Below are positions 7,768 through 15,918 of a stretch of 36,571 bases of DNA, piece after piece. Position numbers and translations under genes: made by a program. Origin of the DNA: UBA6544 sp049601975. GTDB lineage: Bacteria > Pseudomonadota > Alphaproteobacteria > UBA8366. Position 1 is the stretch's first letter. Every line of letters begins with the position of its first letter. Below the pieces are notes generated by a model. The model was given only the letters and a program-made list of their open reading frames with translations, did not search any database and was not told the DNA's origin. The stretch covers positions 1 through 36,571 of the forward strand of contig JBMYRC010000031.1 in NCBI GenBank assembly GCA_049601975.1, read 5' to 3'.

Positions 7768-8784
7768 ATGCCGCAAAAATGGAAAAACCGGCCGCCAGGA
7801 TCGAACTGGGGTGAGTTTGGGCCGGATGATCAACTCGGGCGGCTGAACTATCTGACCGAGGACAACACGGTTCAAGCGGCGCGGGAGATAACGACAGGAA
7901 AGCGTTTCTGTCTCAGTTTGCCGCTTAACGTTCCGGCCACGGATGCGACCAATCCGCGGCGCAAGCCGCCGCTTTTGAAGCCCGTGGTCCGTGGCGGTAA
8001 GACTGCGTTCAATATGCGTATCGACGCCTTTGACCCCGGTAGTACCCAGGTCGTCTCGGACGACGCGGTGCTGCTTTATAACCAGCATTCCTCGCAGTGG
8101 GACAGTTTCGCACATATGGGCGGGCTGTTCGATGCGGATGGCGACGGGGTGGAGGAGATCATCCAGTATAACGGGCACAAGCTAGTCAACGAGGCAGGGG
8201 AGCCGCGTTACGGTGAGCTCGGCGCCTGGAACCTGGGTATCGAGCACATGGCGCAGCACTGCGTGCAGGGGCGCGGCGTCATGCTCAATATGAAAAAACA
8301 TTACGGCGAGGAGAGCCGGCCCGTCAGTTATGACGACGTCATGTATATGCTGGATGCGGACGGGATCGAGATCGAGAAAGGTGACATCGTCTGCTGCTAT
8401 ACCGGTTACGCAGATAAACTGATCGAACTCGGTTCTGACGTCCCGCCGGATCTACCGCGCACGCATTGCCCGGCCTTTGACGGTTTTGACCAAAAGCTGC
8501 TGCAATGGATCGACGGCTGCGGCATGGCGGTTTTGGTCTCCGACAACCGCGCGGTCGAATATGAACATGGCGGGCGACCTGAAGGGATGGAGAAAGGCCC
8601 CGGCCTGCCGATCCACGAGCTATGTTTGTTCAAGCTTGGCATTCATCTGGGAGAGATGTGGTATTTCACAGAGATCGCTGAATGGCTGGCGGCGAACAAC
8701 CGATATCGCTTTTTTATTACCGCCCCGCCGCTCTTCCTACCGGGCGCTGTTGGCTCACCTGCCAATCCGGTGGGGACAGTATGA
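7768..8784 (+). CDS. Cyclase-family (kynurenine formamidase-like) hydrolase
   Basis: A 338-residue protein of the PF04199 cyclase family, metal-dependent hydrolases that include kynurenine formamidase and isatin hydrolase. The N-terminal GPDDQLGRLNYLT is typical of the longer bacterial subgroup. The metal-binding region reads QHSSQWDSFAHMGG at 106-119: Asp112 and His116 align with the D and last H of the HxGTHxDxPxH motif, while the middle His position is Gln110, a change I recall from this subgroup (QWD in place of HxD). The start ATG at 7768 follows GGAGA by about seven bases; a longer frame reaching back to 7660 only overlaps the crotonase gene and is rejected. Its stop overlaps the next start by four bases (ATGA). 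Confidence 0.85.
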   Translation: MPQKWKNRPPGSNWGEFGPDDQLGRLNYLTEDNTVQAAREITTGKRFCLSLPLNVPATDATNPRRKPPLLKPVVRGGKTAFNMRIDAFDPGSTQVVSDDAVLLYNQHSSQWDSFAHMGGLFDADGDGVEEIIQYNGHKLVNEAGEPRYGELGAWNLGIEHMAQHCVQGRGVMLNMKKHYGEESRPVSYDDVMYMLDADGIEIEKGDIVCCYTGYADKLIELGSDVPPDLPRTHCPAFDGFDQKLLQWIDGCGMAVLVSDNRAVEYEHGGRPEGMEKGPGLPIHELCLFKLGIHLGEMWYFTEIAEWLAANNRYRFFITAPPLFLPGAVGSPANPVGTV

Positions 8785-9635
8785 GCCAATTGATTTCGGA
8801 AATTTTTGAAAAAGACGCGACCGGCGACATCGATCATATCTATACTGAAGTTCGTCGCCTTTGGGGAGTGCCGAACGTCACCACTATCGTGCGCCATGTA
8901 GCGTCAATTCCTGGCGCGCTTGAGTGGTTGTGGGAGGCAATTGGTCCCGCCAATAAATGTGGCGACTTTCAAGAGACGGCATTAGCGTTGGTCGATACGC
9001 TAGAGACCGAACCGTTGACGCCGCTGCCCGAAGTGGCGCTGCGGGCGATGGGTGTCGATGCGGCGGCAGAGCAAAAAATTCAAGACGTCTACGCTGCCTA
9101 TGATCGCAACAACCGCCCGAACATTCTATTTGTTTGCGTCCTGCAACGATTGCTCACGCAATCCGCGACCGGTGTTGAGACGTATGTTCCGCAACGTTTG
9201 GGTTGGACCCCGCCGCCGATGTTGCCGAGCTTGGTTCGCATGGTCCAGGCGGACGAGATGGATCCGAACACGCGGACCTTGGCGCAGACCATCGGCTCTT
9301 GGGGATTTCCAGCAGGCACCGGGTTTTTGCCGGGGGTTTATCGGCACCTGGCGAATTGGCCACCCTATCTTGCCCATGTCGGCGCGGTGCTGTGGCCTTA
9401 CTTGAACTCCGGAGAAATCTTGCGGGCCGGGGGCAGTGTCGCCAAGGCCGCAGAGGCGGCAGCGGATGAGCTTGTCGCTCGCCTGCCCGCCACGGCCAGC
9501 ACACATCCATCACCGACGCCGGAACAGGCAGCTGCGATGACTGCGATACTTAGTAATATGACGCAAAAAATTCCCGAGATGATCTTGATTTGTAAATTGC
9601 TGGCTGACGCATTGCCCAGCCGCAGAAAGGAATAA
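8781..9635 (+). CDS. DehI-type halocarboxylic acid dehalogenase family protein
   Basis: 284 residues, helix-rich, without transmembrane segments. Two related halves can be seen: an N-terminal one around EVRRLWGVPNVTTIVRHVAS and a C-terminal one around IGSWGFPAGTGFLPGVYRHL, each a small-residue/proline loop followed by a helix and a W-P or P-G element. This internal duplication and the wording of both halves match the DehI family (PF10778), whose founding member is a group I 2-haloacid dehalogenase. Most family members are uncharacterised, so dehalogenation is only possible. The start ATG at 8781 overlaps the cyclase-gene stop, implying coupled translation; the next gene starts 2 bases after its stop. 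Confidence 0.62.
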   Translation: MSQLISEIFEKDATGDIDHIYTEVRRLWGVPNVTTIVRHVASIPGALEWLWEAIGPANKCGDFQETALALVDTLETEPLTPLPEVALRAMGVDAAAEQKIQDVYAAYDRNNRPNILFVCVLQRLLTQSATGVETYVPQRLGWTPPPMLPSLVRMVQADEMDPNTRTLAQTIGSWGFPAGTGFLPGVYRHLANWPPYLAHVGAVLWPYLNSGEILRAGGSVAKAAEAAADELVARLPATASTHPSPTPEQAAAMTAILSNMTQKIPEMILICKLLADALPSRRKE

Positions 9636-9637
9636 AC

Positions 9638-10657
9638 ATGGCTAATACGGTAAAACTGTCGCTCGATGAAATTCGAGCGCTCTCGACTGAGGTGTTCATC
9701 GCAAACGGGATGTCGGCCGCGAATGCGGACGTCATTGCCGACGTCGTGACACAGGCGGAGGCGGATGGCACTCATTCGCACGGATTATTTCGTATTCCGG
9801 GATATGTTTCGTCGATGAAGAACGGCCGGATCGACGGCAAAGCCGTGCCGGAAGTAAACGACAAAGCACCGGGCCTGGTTGATGTAGATTCCAAAAATGG
9901 TTTCTCGCCACCGGCCATTGTTGCGGGTCGCGCGATGGCAATAGAGAAAGCCAAGTCTCAAGGTATTGCCGCCATGGGTTTGCGCAACAACGGCAATCTG
10001 AACGCCTTGTGGTGGGATGTAGAGCCTTTTGGCGATGCGGAATTGATCTGTTTTTCGATGTCCACGTCGCGCTCACTGGTGGCGCCCTGGGGCGGGGACA
10101 CGGCATTGTATGGCACCGACCCGATGGCCTTTGCGTGCCCGCGTGCGGGGAAGCCGCCGATGGTCTTCGATTTCGCGACCAGTGCTGCGGCGCGTGGCGA
10201 AATTATGGTGGCCGCTCGCGAAGGCCATTCGATCCCGGAAGGCTGGGCGCTTGATAAGGACGGCAATGCGACGACCGATCCGGCGGAAGCGTTGGAAGGT
10301 GTGCAACTGCCATTCGGTGCACATAAGGGCAACGCCATCATGATGATGGTGGAACTGTTGGCAGCGGGATTGACCGGCGGGAATTTCTGTTTCGAAGCGC
10401 AAGAACAATTCGCCGAATATGGCTCCAGCGACAGCGGCCCCTCGAACGGCGGCCAGGTGTTTATTCTTATCGATCCGAAAGGCTATCACAACAATTTTGC
10501 GCGACGGGTCGAGGGCCTGTTCGGCCTTATCGACGCACAGGAAGGTACGCGCATTCCAGGGGATCGGCGCTATGCCAACCGGGCACGTTCGACCACGGAA
10601 GGCGTTGAATGCCAAGCGGCATTGCATCAACAGATTATGGAAATGAAAGCGGGTTAG
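9638..10657 (+). CDS. Ldh-family (malate/L-lactate dehydrogenase-type) NAD(P)H oxidoreductase
   Basis: 339 residues, the normal length of the PF02615 family. The N-terminal signature is clear: AEADGTHSHGLFRIPGY at 41-56, with the conserved His48 and Arg52 that act on the keto or imino acid. Members reduce 2-oxo acids or cyclic imines such as piperideine-2-carboxylate, using an unusual non-Rossmann NAD(P) fold. With a cyclodeaminase-like gene in the divergent operon and a DAO-type flavoprotein downstream, a cyclic imino-acid or hydroxy-acid substrate is plausible but not shown. The start ATG at 9638 follows GAAAGGAAT; the gap to the previous gene is only two bases. Confidence 0.9.
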   Translation: MANTVKLSLDEIRALSTEVFIANGMSAANADVIADVVTQAEADGTHSHGLFRIPGYVSSMKNGRIDGKAVPEVNDKAPGLVDVDSKNGFSPPAIVAGRAMAIEKAKSQGIAAMGLRNNGNLNALWWDVEPFGDAELICFSMSTSRSLVAPWGGDTALYGTDPMAFACPRAGKPPMVFDFATSAAARGEIMVAAREGHSIPEGWALDKDGNATTDPAEALEGVQLPFGAHKGNAIMMMVELLAAGLTGGNFCFEAQEQFAEYGSSDSGPSNGGQVFILIDPKGYHNNFARRVEGLFGLIDAQEGTRIPGDRRYANRARSTTEGVECQAALHQQIMEMKAG

Positions 10658-10661
10658 TCCG

Positions 10662-11048
10662 ATGACGATTTATCACGGTAGTTGCCATTGTGGCACAGTA
10701 ACGTTCAAGGTCGATGCCGATCTCTCGAAGGTCACGAGATGCACCTGCTCGATCTGCACGAAGAAAGGCATTCTTCTGGCTCGGGTTGAGCCGAGCAAAC
10801 TTAAGATTACCGAAGGCGAAGATACGCTGCAGCTCTATCAATTCAACGAGATGTTGGCGAAGCACTATTTTTGCCCAACCTGCGGTATTCACACTTTTGG
10901 AAATCCGCGCGCGGCACCCGATATGTTTGTCGTCAACGTCAACACGCTCGACGACTACGACATACATAGTGAGACGCCTGAGATCAGGTATTTCGACGGC
11001 CGAAATTGGGAGAAGGCATTCGCAGAGAGTGCCGGACGTGGGCGGTAG
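10662..11048 (+). CDS. GFA-family zinc protein (CENP-V/GFA domain)
   Basis: A 128-residue single-domain protein with the seven cysteines of the family: Cys8 and Cys10 (GSCHCG), Cys27, Cys29 and Cys32 (CTCSIC), Cys71 and Cys74 (CPTCG). These bind two zinc ions in the beta-fold of glutathione-dependent formaldehyde-activating enzyme (PF04828). Most members have no proven reaction; binding of glutathione adducts is the usual suggestion. Start ATG at 10662 comes four bases after the Ldh-family stop, and the DAO-type gene follows six bases downstream, so it is part of the operon. Confidence 0.92.
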   Translation: MTIYHGSCHCGTVTFKVDADLSKVTRCTCSICTKKGILLARVEPSKLKITEGEDTLQLYQFNEMLAKHYFCPTCGIHTFGNPRAAPDMFVVNVNTLDDYDIHSETPEIRYFDGRNWEKAFAESAGRGR

Positions 11049-11054
11049 AATCTG

Positions 11055-12218
11055 ATGAGCACAGACATTGTCATTATCGGCGGTGGATTGATCGGCTCCA
11101 GCGTCGCTTATCATTTGGCGGCGTCCGGGCGCGGTGGCGAAATCGTCGTGCTCGAACCAGATCCGACATATGAGTTCGCGACGACGCCAGGCGGGTCGGG
11201 TGGTGTGCGGCGCCTGTTCAGTCGCCCCGAAAACGTGTCACTCGGTAGTTACGGGCTCGATTTCTACCGTGATTTCAAGGAGACAATGGCTGTCGACGGC
11301 GAGCCTGCTGATATCTCTTTCAGGGCGCAAGGATACCTCTTCCTCTCCGATGGGGGTGATAGCTCTCAAATGCGCGCCAATTACGATACCCAGACCGCGA
11401 ACGGCGTGGCGGCCGAGCTCTTGGAACAGGGCGATCTCAGGACGCGATACCCCTCTGTCAATTTCGACGATGTCGATATCGGTGTGCTGACCCCGGATGA
11501 TGCGTGGATCGATCCGTATGCTGCTATGATGGGTTTCAAACGGAAAGCTCGAAAATTGGGTGTTGATTACCGCCAGGATCGGGTCATGGATTGGCAAGGC
11601 GCCGCCGGTGTTGCCCGCCACGTGATATTGGCGTCCGGCAAAACCTTATCGGCGGACCTTTTCGTGTTGGCGGCAGGTGCGTGGTCGGGCGAAGTCGCGG
11701 CAATGCTAGATTGGCAGGTGCCGATCCGTCCCATGTCTCGCCAGACGCATTTCTTCCGCTGCAAGGCGGAGATCGAGCCCCTACCGTTTCTCAAGTCGGA
11801 GACCGACCTCGCGTTCCGGCCGGAGGGTGTCGGCTATACCGGCGGCAAACCCGATTGGTCGGTGAAGCCCGGATTCAATTGGAATTACGATCCGGATTGG
11901 TTCGAACGTGAAGTCTGGCCGGCCTTGGCGCACCGGGTGCCAGTGATGGAGGAGCTACGCCTGGAGCGCACCTGGGCCTGCCATTACGAGCGCAACGAGC
12001 TCGACAAGAACGGTATTATCGGACGTTGGGACGATGGCATGGAGAATGTCTATATTGCCGCCGGATTTTCCGGCCATGGGATCATGCAAGCGCCGGGAGC
12101 CGGATGCGCGCTGTCGGAGCTGATCCTCGACGGCGCATTCTCGATGATGGATTTGACCCGGCTTGGCTATGGGCGGGTCACAAGGAATGAGCCCTATCCA
12201 GAACTTGGCATTGTGTGA
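11055..12218 (+). CDS. FAD-dependent oxidoreductase, D-amino acid oxidase (DAO) family
   Basis: 387 residues. The N-terminal dinucleotide-binding site is IIGGGLIGSSVAYHLA (7-22) and the C-terminal FAD closure is YIAAGFSGHGIMQAPGAG, both standard for the glycine oxidase / sarcosine oxidase / DAO group (PF01266). Such enzymes oxidise C-N bonds of amino or N-methyl amino acids, or act as dehydrogenases. The segment GGSGGVRRLFS after the first strand is the usual flavin-contact region. It is the sixth gene of the operon; the thioesterase gene begins ten bases after its stop. Confidence 0.9.
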   Translation: MSTDIVIIGGGLIGSSVAYHLAASGRGGEIVVLEPDPTYEFATTPGGSGGVRRLFSRPENVSLGSYGLDFYRDFKETMAVDGEPADISFRAQGYLFLSDGGDSSQMRANYDTQTANGVAAELLEQGDLRTRYPSVNFDDVDIGVLTPDDAWIDPYAAMMGFKRKARKLGVDYRQDRVMDWQGAAGVARHVILASGKTLSADLFVLAAGAWSGEVAAMLDWQVPIRPMSRQTHFFRCKAEIEPLPFLKSETDLAFRPEGVGYTGGKPDWSVKPGFNWNYDPDWFEREVWPALAHRVPVMEELRLERTWACHYERNELDKNGIIGRWDDGMENVYIAAGFSGHGIMQAPGAGCALSELILDGAFSMMDLTRLGYGRVTRNEPYPELGIV

Positions 12219-12228
12219 AGAGGCCGAG

Positions 12229-12639
12229 ATGAACGACTCTATCGATTTGATAAACTCCCGCCGCTCGCCGTTCTCTGAACTATTGGGCATCACGGTGACG
12301 GACGCGACACCGGATTGTGTCAAGGCGACGTTGGTTGTGCGCGAGGAGCTATGCACTCATCCGGCTATTCTGCATGGCGGAGCGGTGATGTCTTTCGCCG
12401 ACAACATGGGCGCGCTCGCGTGTGTGCTAAATCTGCCTGAAGGCGCGCGCACGACGACACTTGAAAGTAAGACTAATTTCCTGGCGTCTGTCCCCGTGGG
12501 CGAGACCGCGTTCGCGGAGACCATCGCATTGCATAAAGGTCGCACGACCATGGTGTGGCGCACCGATATCAAACGCGGCGACGGCAAGCTATGTGCGGTG
12601 GTGACACAGACGCAAATGGTGTTGATGCCAAACAAATGA
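12229..12639 (+). CDS. PaaI-type hotdog thioesterase
   Basis: 136 residues from the chosen start. The hotdog signature HGGAVMSFADNMGALA begins at His49, with Asp58 as the probable general base, as in PaaI/YbgC-like acyl-CoA thioesterases (PF03061). Start choice: the frame is open further upstream (ATG at 12163 and 12187), but those starts overlap the DAO-type gene, while the ATG at 12229 is preceded by GAAGAGG at a spacing of five bases. It is the last gene of the rightward operon and would release an acyl group from CoA, perhaps the product of the crotonase encoded at 6978. Confidence 0.87.
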   Translation: MNDSIDLINSRRSPFSELLGITVTDATPDCVKATLVVREELCTHPAILHGGAVMSFADNMGALACVLNLPEGARTTTLESKTNFLASVPVGETAFAETIALHKGRTTMVWRTDIKRGDGKLCAVVTQTQMVLMPNK

Positions 12640-12691
12640 AATCGTTCGTTCGTCTGGCATCCGGATTTACGGGCAAGGTCTAGTGAAAATC

Positions 12692-13507
12692 CTAATCCGC
12701 TAGTTCGGTGTTCAGTCTATCCGTGATCAGCATGTGGCCCGGTTTGTGGGTGATGCAGATTGATGGTTTGGCGTGTTCGACGATGATTTGCGGTGTTACA
12801 CCGCAGGCCCAGAAAACCGGAACCTCGTTTTCATGGATCACAGGTGGCGCGCCTGAATAAGGATTGGCGATATCATCGATGCCGATCATCTCCGGGTTTC
12901 CGAAATGCACGGGCGTGCCGTGGACGCGTGGATACTTGGCTGTGATCTCGACCGCACGGATGGCTTCTTCTGGCAGGAACGGGCGCATTGATACGATGGT
13001 CGGCCCGTGGAATGGGCCGGATGGCTTGGTCGCGATGTTCGTTACGTAAAGAGGTACTTTCGTCTTTTGCTCGATATGCCGCAGCGATAGGCCGCCAGAA
13101 ACCAGCGCCTCCTCGAATGAGTAGGAGCAACCCATACCAAATGCGACGAAGTCGTCTTGCCACATGTCTGTAAGGTCTGTCACTTCGCCCGCTAAAATAC
13201 CGTCGCGGAACACTAAGTAGCGGGGGGCGTCGCTCCGGACGTCGAGACTGTCTCCGAGGTCGCTTGGGAATGTCGGGTTGCCCGGCTCCGTCATCGACAC
13301 CAACGGGCAAGGTTTTGGGTTTAGTTCGCAAAAGTGTTTGAAATCGTCCGCCCATACTTTGGGTAAAATCGCGAGGTTGAGTTGTACCATGCCGGGGGCA
13401 AGACCGGTGGTCAGGCCGTGATGGGCACCGCTGCGAATGCGTGCGCGTAGGTTTTGGGCGTCTTGGCGGCGGGTCTCGTTGTCGCGTGTCATTAATGCAA
13501 GGCTCAT
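12692..13507 (-). CDS. D-glutamate cyclase / DUF1445 (YcsI) family protein
   Basis: 271 residues, full family length for PF07286. Recognisable segments are MVQLNLAILPKVWADDF, DLTDMWQDDFVAFGMGCSYS and VPVFWACGVTPQ, all typical of this family. Bacterial members are often annotated as putative hydro-lyases; the mitochondrial relative converts D-glutamate to 5-oxo-D-proline. The actual substrate here is not known. The start ATG at 13507 has AAAGGAAG just upstream. It lies 24 bases after the TauE/SafE permease gene and is likely cotranscribed with it; it converges with the thioesterase gene across a 52-base gap without a visible terminator. Confidence 0.87.
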   Translation of the reverse strand: MSLALMTRDNETRRQDAQNLRARIRSGAHHGLTTGLAPGMVQLNLAILPKVWADDFKHFCELNPKPCPLVSMTEPGNPTFPSDLGDSLDVRSDAPRYLVFRDGILAGEVTDLTDMWQDDFVAFGMGCSYSFEEALVSGGLSLRHIEQKTKVPLYVTNIATKPSGPFHGPTIVSMRPFLPEEAIRAVEITAKYPRVHGTPVHFGNPEMIGIDDIANPYSGAPPVIHENEVPVFWACGVTPQIIVEHAKPSICITHKPGHMLITDRLNTELAD

Positions 13508-13531
13508 GGTATTCTTCCTTTGCCCGGTATT

Positions 13532-14293
13532 CTAAACTGCAATCGCATTCCGCGCGAGTTGGATCGCAATGGAGAGCCCGACCAGGGTTAGCACCCATGC
13601 CACGGTTTTGCGTAAGGTGTCGACAGGCAGGGAATGTGCGACACGTGTGCCGATCATTATACCGATAACCAAAGCGACCGCGATGACGCCACCTGTCGTG
13701 AAATCAATCTGGCCGACGGATAAATTACCGATCGTCGCGGTGACGGCGATGACGAATTGGATCGCATGCGAGAGACCGATTGCAAGAAGGGCGGGTGCAC
13801 CCATTGCGAACATCAGCGGGATCACGACAACGGCACCACCCGCGCCGACTAACGCGCTGACGAAACCGGAGAGGCCACCGACCATCATCAGCGCGGGCGC
13901 GCGGATATCTTCGTTATCGCTGCGGCCGTCTTTCGGCGGGCGGAGGGTGCGATAGCCAGAGAAGATCGTGAGCGCGGCGAGGCCTGCGAGTAGCATTTCC
14001 CCGGGGACACTCCACAGCGTGATCGAGCCAAGTAAGGCGGCCGGAACCGCGGCGCCACAGATCACCCAGACCATCGACCATTTAATCGAGCCATGACGTG
14101 CGTAGGCGAAGGTCGCGGCGACACCGCTGAACATATAGGCGAACATCGCTGAAGCGACGGCATTCTGTGCTTCCATGCCGAGAACGAACACGAGATACGG
14201 CACCAACAAAACACCGCCGATTCCGGTCCCACCGACGAATCCGCCGACCACCAAGGTAAAGAGAAACAACAGAATGAGGGCGGAGGGGTCCAT
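13532..14293 (-). CDS. TauE/SafE-family anion permease
   Basis: A 253-residue integral membrane protein with about eight hydrophobic helices and the glycine-rich start of each half: GGFVGGTGIGGVLLVPYLV and SGFVSALVGAGGAVVVIPLM, the inverted duplicated pattern of the PF01925 family. Members export or import sulfite, sulfoacetate and other small organic anions. Start ATG at 14293 (MDPSALILLFLF) is preferred over an upstream TTG at 14314. The gene pairs with the D-glutamate-cyclase-like gene, so a carboxylated compound is one option. It is divergent from the aminotransferase gene at 14477. Confidence 0.9.
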   Translation of the reverse strand: MDPSALILLFLFTLVVGGFVGGTGIGGVLLVPYLVFVLGMEAQNAVASAMFAYMFSGVAATFAYARHGSIKWSMVWVICGAAVPAALLGSITLWSVPGEMLLAGLAALTIFSGYRTLRPPKDGRSDNEDIRAPALMMVGGLSGFVSALVGAGGAVVVIPLMFAMGAPALLAIGLSHAIQFVIAVTATIGNLSVGQIDFTTGGVIAVALVIGIMIGTRVAHSLPVDTLRKTVAWVLTLVGLSIAIQLARNAIAV

Positions 14294-14476
14294 GGACGTG
14301 CAACAAACACTCAAATCGAGACGCGAAAACCTTATGTCGCGCTCGGGGACCCCGCCAGCGTTGATTTAGCGCGAGAGAGGGCTGGTCCGGGCGCAATTCT
14401 TCCAGCATTCTTATGACAAATAATATCACATTCGTCGAAAGCGCCGCCCTGCGGCCTGCTAAGAGGAGCGACTGTC

Positions 14477-15790
14477 ATGCGTATCATGCCGAACGATTTA
14501 GAAGCCCATTGGATGCCGTTCACGTCAAACAAGCATTTCAAGAACACTCACACGCGCATGATGACCGAGGGCAAGGGCATTATCTACAAGACCTATCAGG
14601 GGCACGAGTTGATTGATGCGGTCTCAGGATTGTTCTGTTCACCGCTAGGCCACGCCCGGCCAGAGATCGCGGAAGCGGTTTACGCTCAGCTGAAGGAAAT
14701 GTCCTATTGTCCACCGTTTCAGCATGGCCATCCCTCGGCCTTTGAGTTGGCGCGCCGGATTTCGCAATTGCTACCGGGCAATCTTGACTACATCTTCTAC
14801 GGAAGTTCCGGCTCGGAAGCGGTTGAGACGACCTTAAAGATCGCGCTGCTCTATCACCGAGTGAAGGGGGAGGGACAGCGTCTTCGCCTCGTCGGCCGAG
14901 AGAAGGGTTATCATGGCGTCAATTTCGGTGGCTTCTCCGTCGGTGGTATGGTTAAGAACCGTGAGATGTACGGCCTCGGCATTCCGGGTGTCGTGCATAT
15001 GCGCCATACCAATCTTCCTGAAAACAAATTCGCGCGCGACGAAGGCGAGCACGGTGTCGAATTGGCGGAAGACCTGCAGCGTCTATGCGATACTTATGGG
15101 GGTGACACGATCGCGGCCTGTATCGTCGAGCCGGTTGGCGGCTCCGTCGGTGCCTACCTGCCGCCGAAAGGCTATCTCAAACGGCTTCGTGAAATTTGCG
15201 ATGAGCACGGCATCTTGTTAATTTTTGATGAGGTCATCACCGGGTTTGGGCGGACCGGTAATCCGTTCGGTGCCGATACCTATAACGTGCAACCCGACAT
15301 GGTTACTATGGCAAAGGCTATGACCAATGGCGCCATTCCGATGAGTGCGGTCGGTGTCAGCGATCACATATACAAGACCATCGTCGACGCGGCACCTGAG
15401 AAGGGGGTCGACTTCTTCCACGGCTATACATATTCCGGCCATCCGGCAGCCTGCGCGGCCGGTCTCGCGACCCTCGATATTTTCGAGAAGGAAGACATGT
15501 TCGCTCGTGCAAAGGCCTTGTCCAATCCATTCCTAGACCGTTTCTTTGATCTGAAGGATTTGGCGGTCGTCACTAATATGCGCGGTGTGGGCATGCTCGC
15601 CGCCCTCGACCTGGCGCCCGATGGCGCACCCGGCACACGGGGTTATCAAGCGGTGCAGGACCTCTACGAGAAGGGGGTTTTGGTTAAGATCACCGGCGAC
15701 ACGGTAATGCTCTCTCCGGCTTTTATCTGCGAGGTAGCTGATTTCGACCGTATGTTCGACATTCTGCGAGGCGTGCTCGCGACCTATTGA
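14477..15790 (+). CDS. Class III aminotransferase (omega-amino acid:pyruvate type)
   Basis: 437 residues, full length for PLP fold-type I class III enzymes. Visible active-site elements: the GSSGSEAVETTLK segment at 109-121 for PLP phosphate binding, YHGV at 145-148, the pyridine-nitrogen Asp251 in IFDEVITGFGRTG, and the Schiff-base Lys280 in TMAKAMTNG. The N-terminus HWMPFTSNKHF is typical of omega-amino acid:pyruvate and related transaminases. Such enzymes move the amino group of beta-alanine, amines or similar compounds to a keto acid. The start ATG at 14477 follows AGAGGAG at a spacing of eight bases. It could feed nitrogen compounds to the neighbouring catabolic genes; the exact donor is not predictable. 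Confidence 0.9.
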   Translation: MRIMPNDLEAHWMPFTSNKHFKNTHTRMMTEGKGIIYKTYQGHELIDAVSGLFCSPLGHARPEIAEAVYAQLKEMSYCPPFQHGHPSAFELARRISQLLPGNLDYIFYGSSGSEAVETTLKIALLYHRVKGEGQRLRLVGREKGYHGVNFGGFSVGGMVKNREMYGLGIPGVVHMRHTNLPENKFARDEGEHGVELAEDLQRLCDTYGGDTIAACIVEPVGGSVGAYLPPKGYLKRLREICDEHGILLIFDEVITGFGRTGNPFGADTYNVQPDMVTMAKAMTNGAIPMSAVGVSDHIYKTIVDAAPEKGVDFFHGYTYSGHPAACAAGLATLDIFEKEDMFARAKALSNPFLDRFFDLKDLAVVTNMRGVGMLAALDLAPDGAPGTRGYQAVQDLYEKGVLVKITGDTVMLSPAFICEVADFDRMFDILRGVLATY

Positions 15791-15843
15791 TCTCAATGGG
15801 AGCGTTCGGCATGCTTCACGAGATGCGGTAGCAGTGTCGAAAG

Positions 15844-15873
15844 TTGCCGTCTAACTTTCTCTGGATATATAAC
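15844..15873 (+). promoter_or_regulatory. Candidate sigma-70-type promoter for the TGA-containing glutaredoxin-DinB gene
   Basis: TTGCCG at 15844-15849 and TATAAC at 15868-15873 are separated by 18 bases and stand about 45 bases before the ATG at 15919, in an otherwise gene-free 128-base gap after the aminotransferase gene. The -10 element matches five of six consensus bases and the -35 four of six. It suggests the gene is still transcribed on its own; there is no experimental support. Confidence 0.4.
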
Positions 15874-15918
15874 TTGATTGACGATTACGAAATTTGAAGC
15901 ACCCAAAAGGATTATCCC

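Noticed and set aside
12640..12691. A rho-independent terminator between the thioesterase and DUF1445 genes
   Set aside because: No GC-rich stem followed by a T-run is visible in the 52-base gap.
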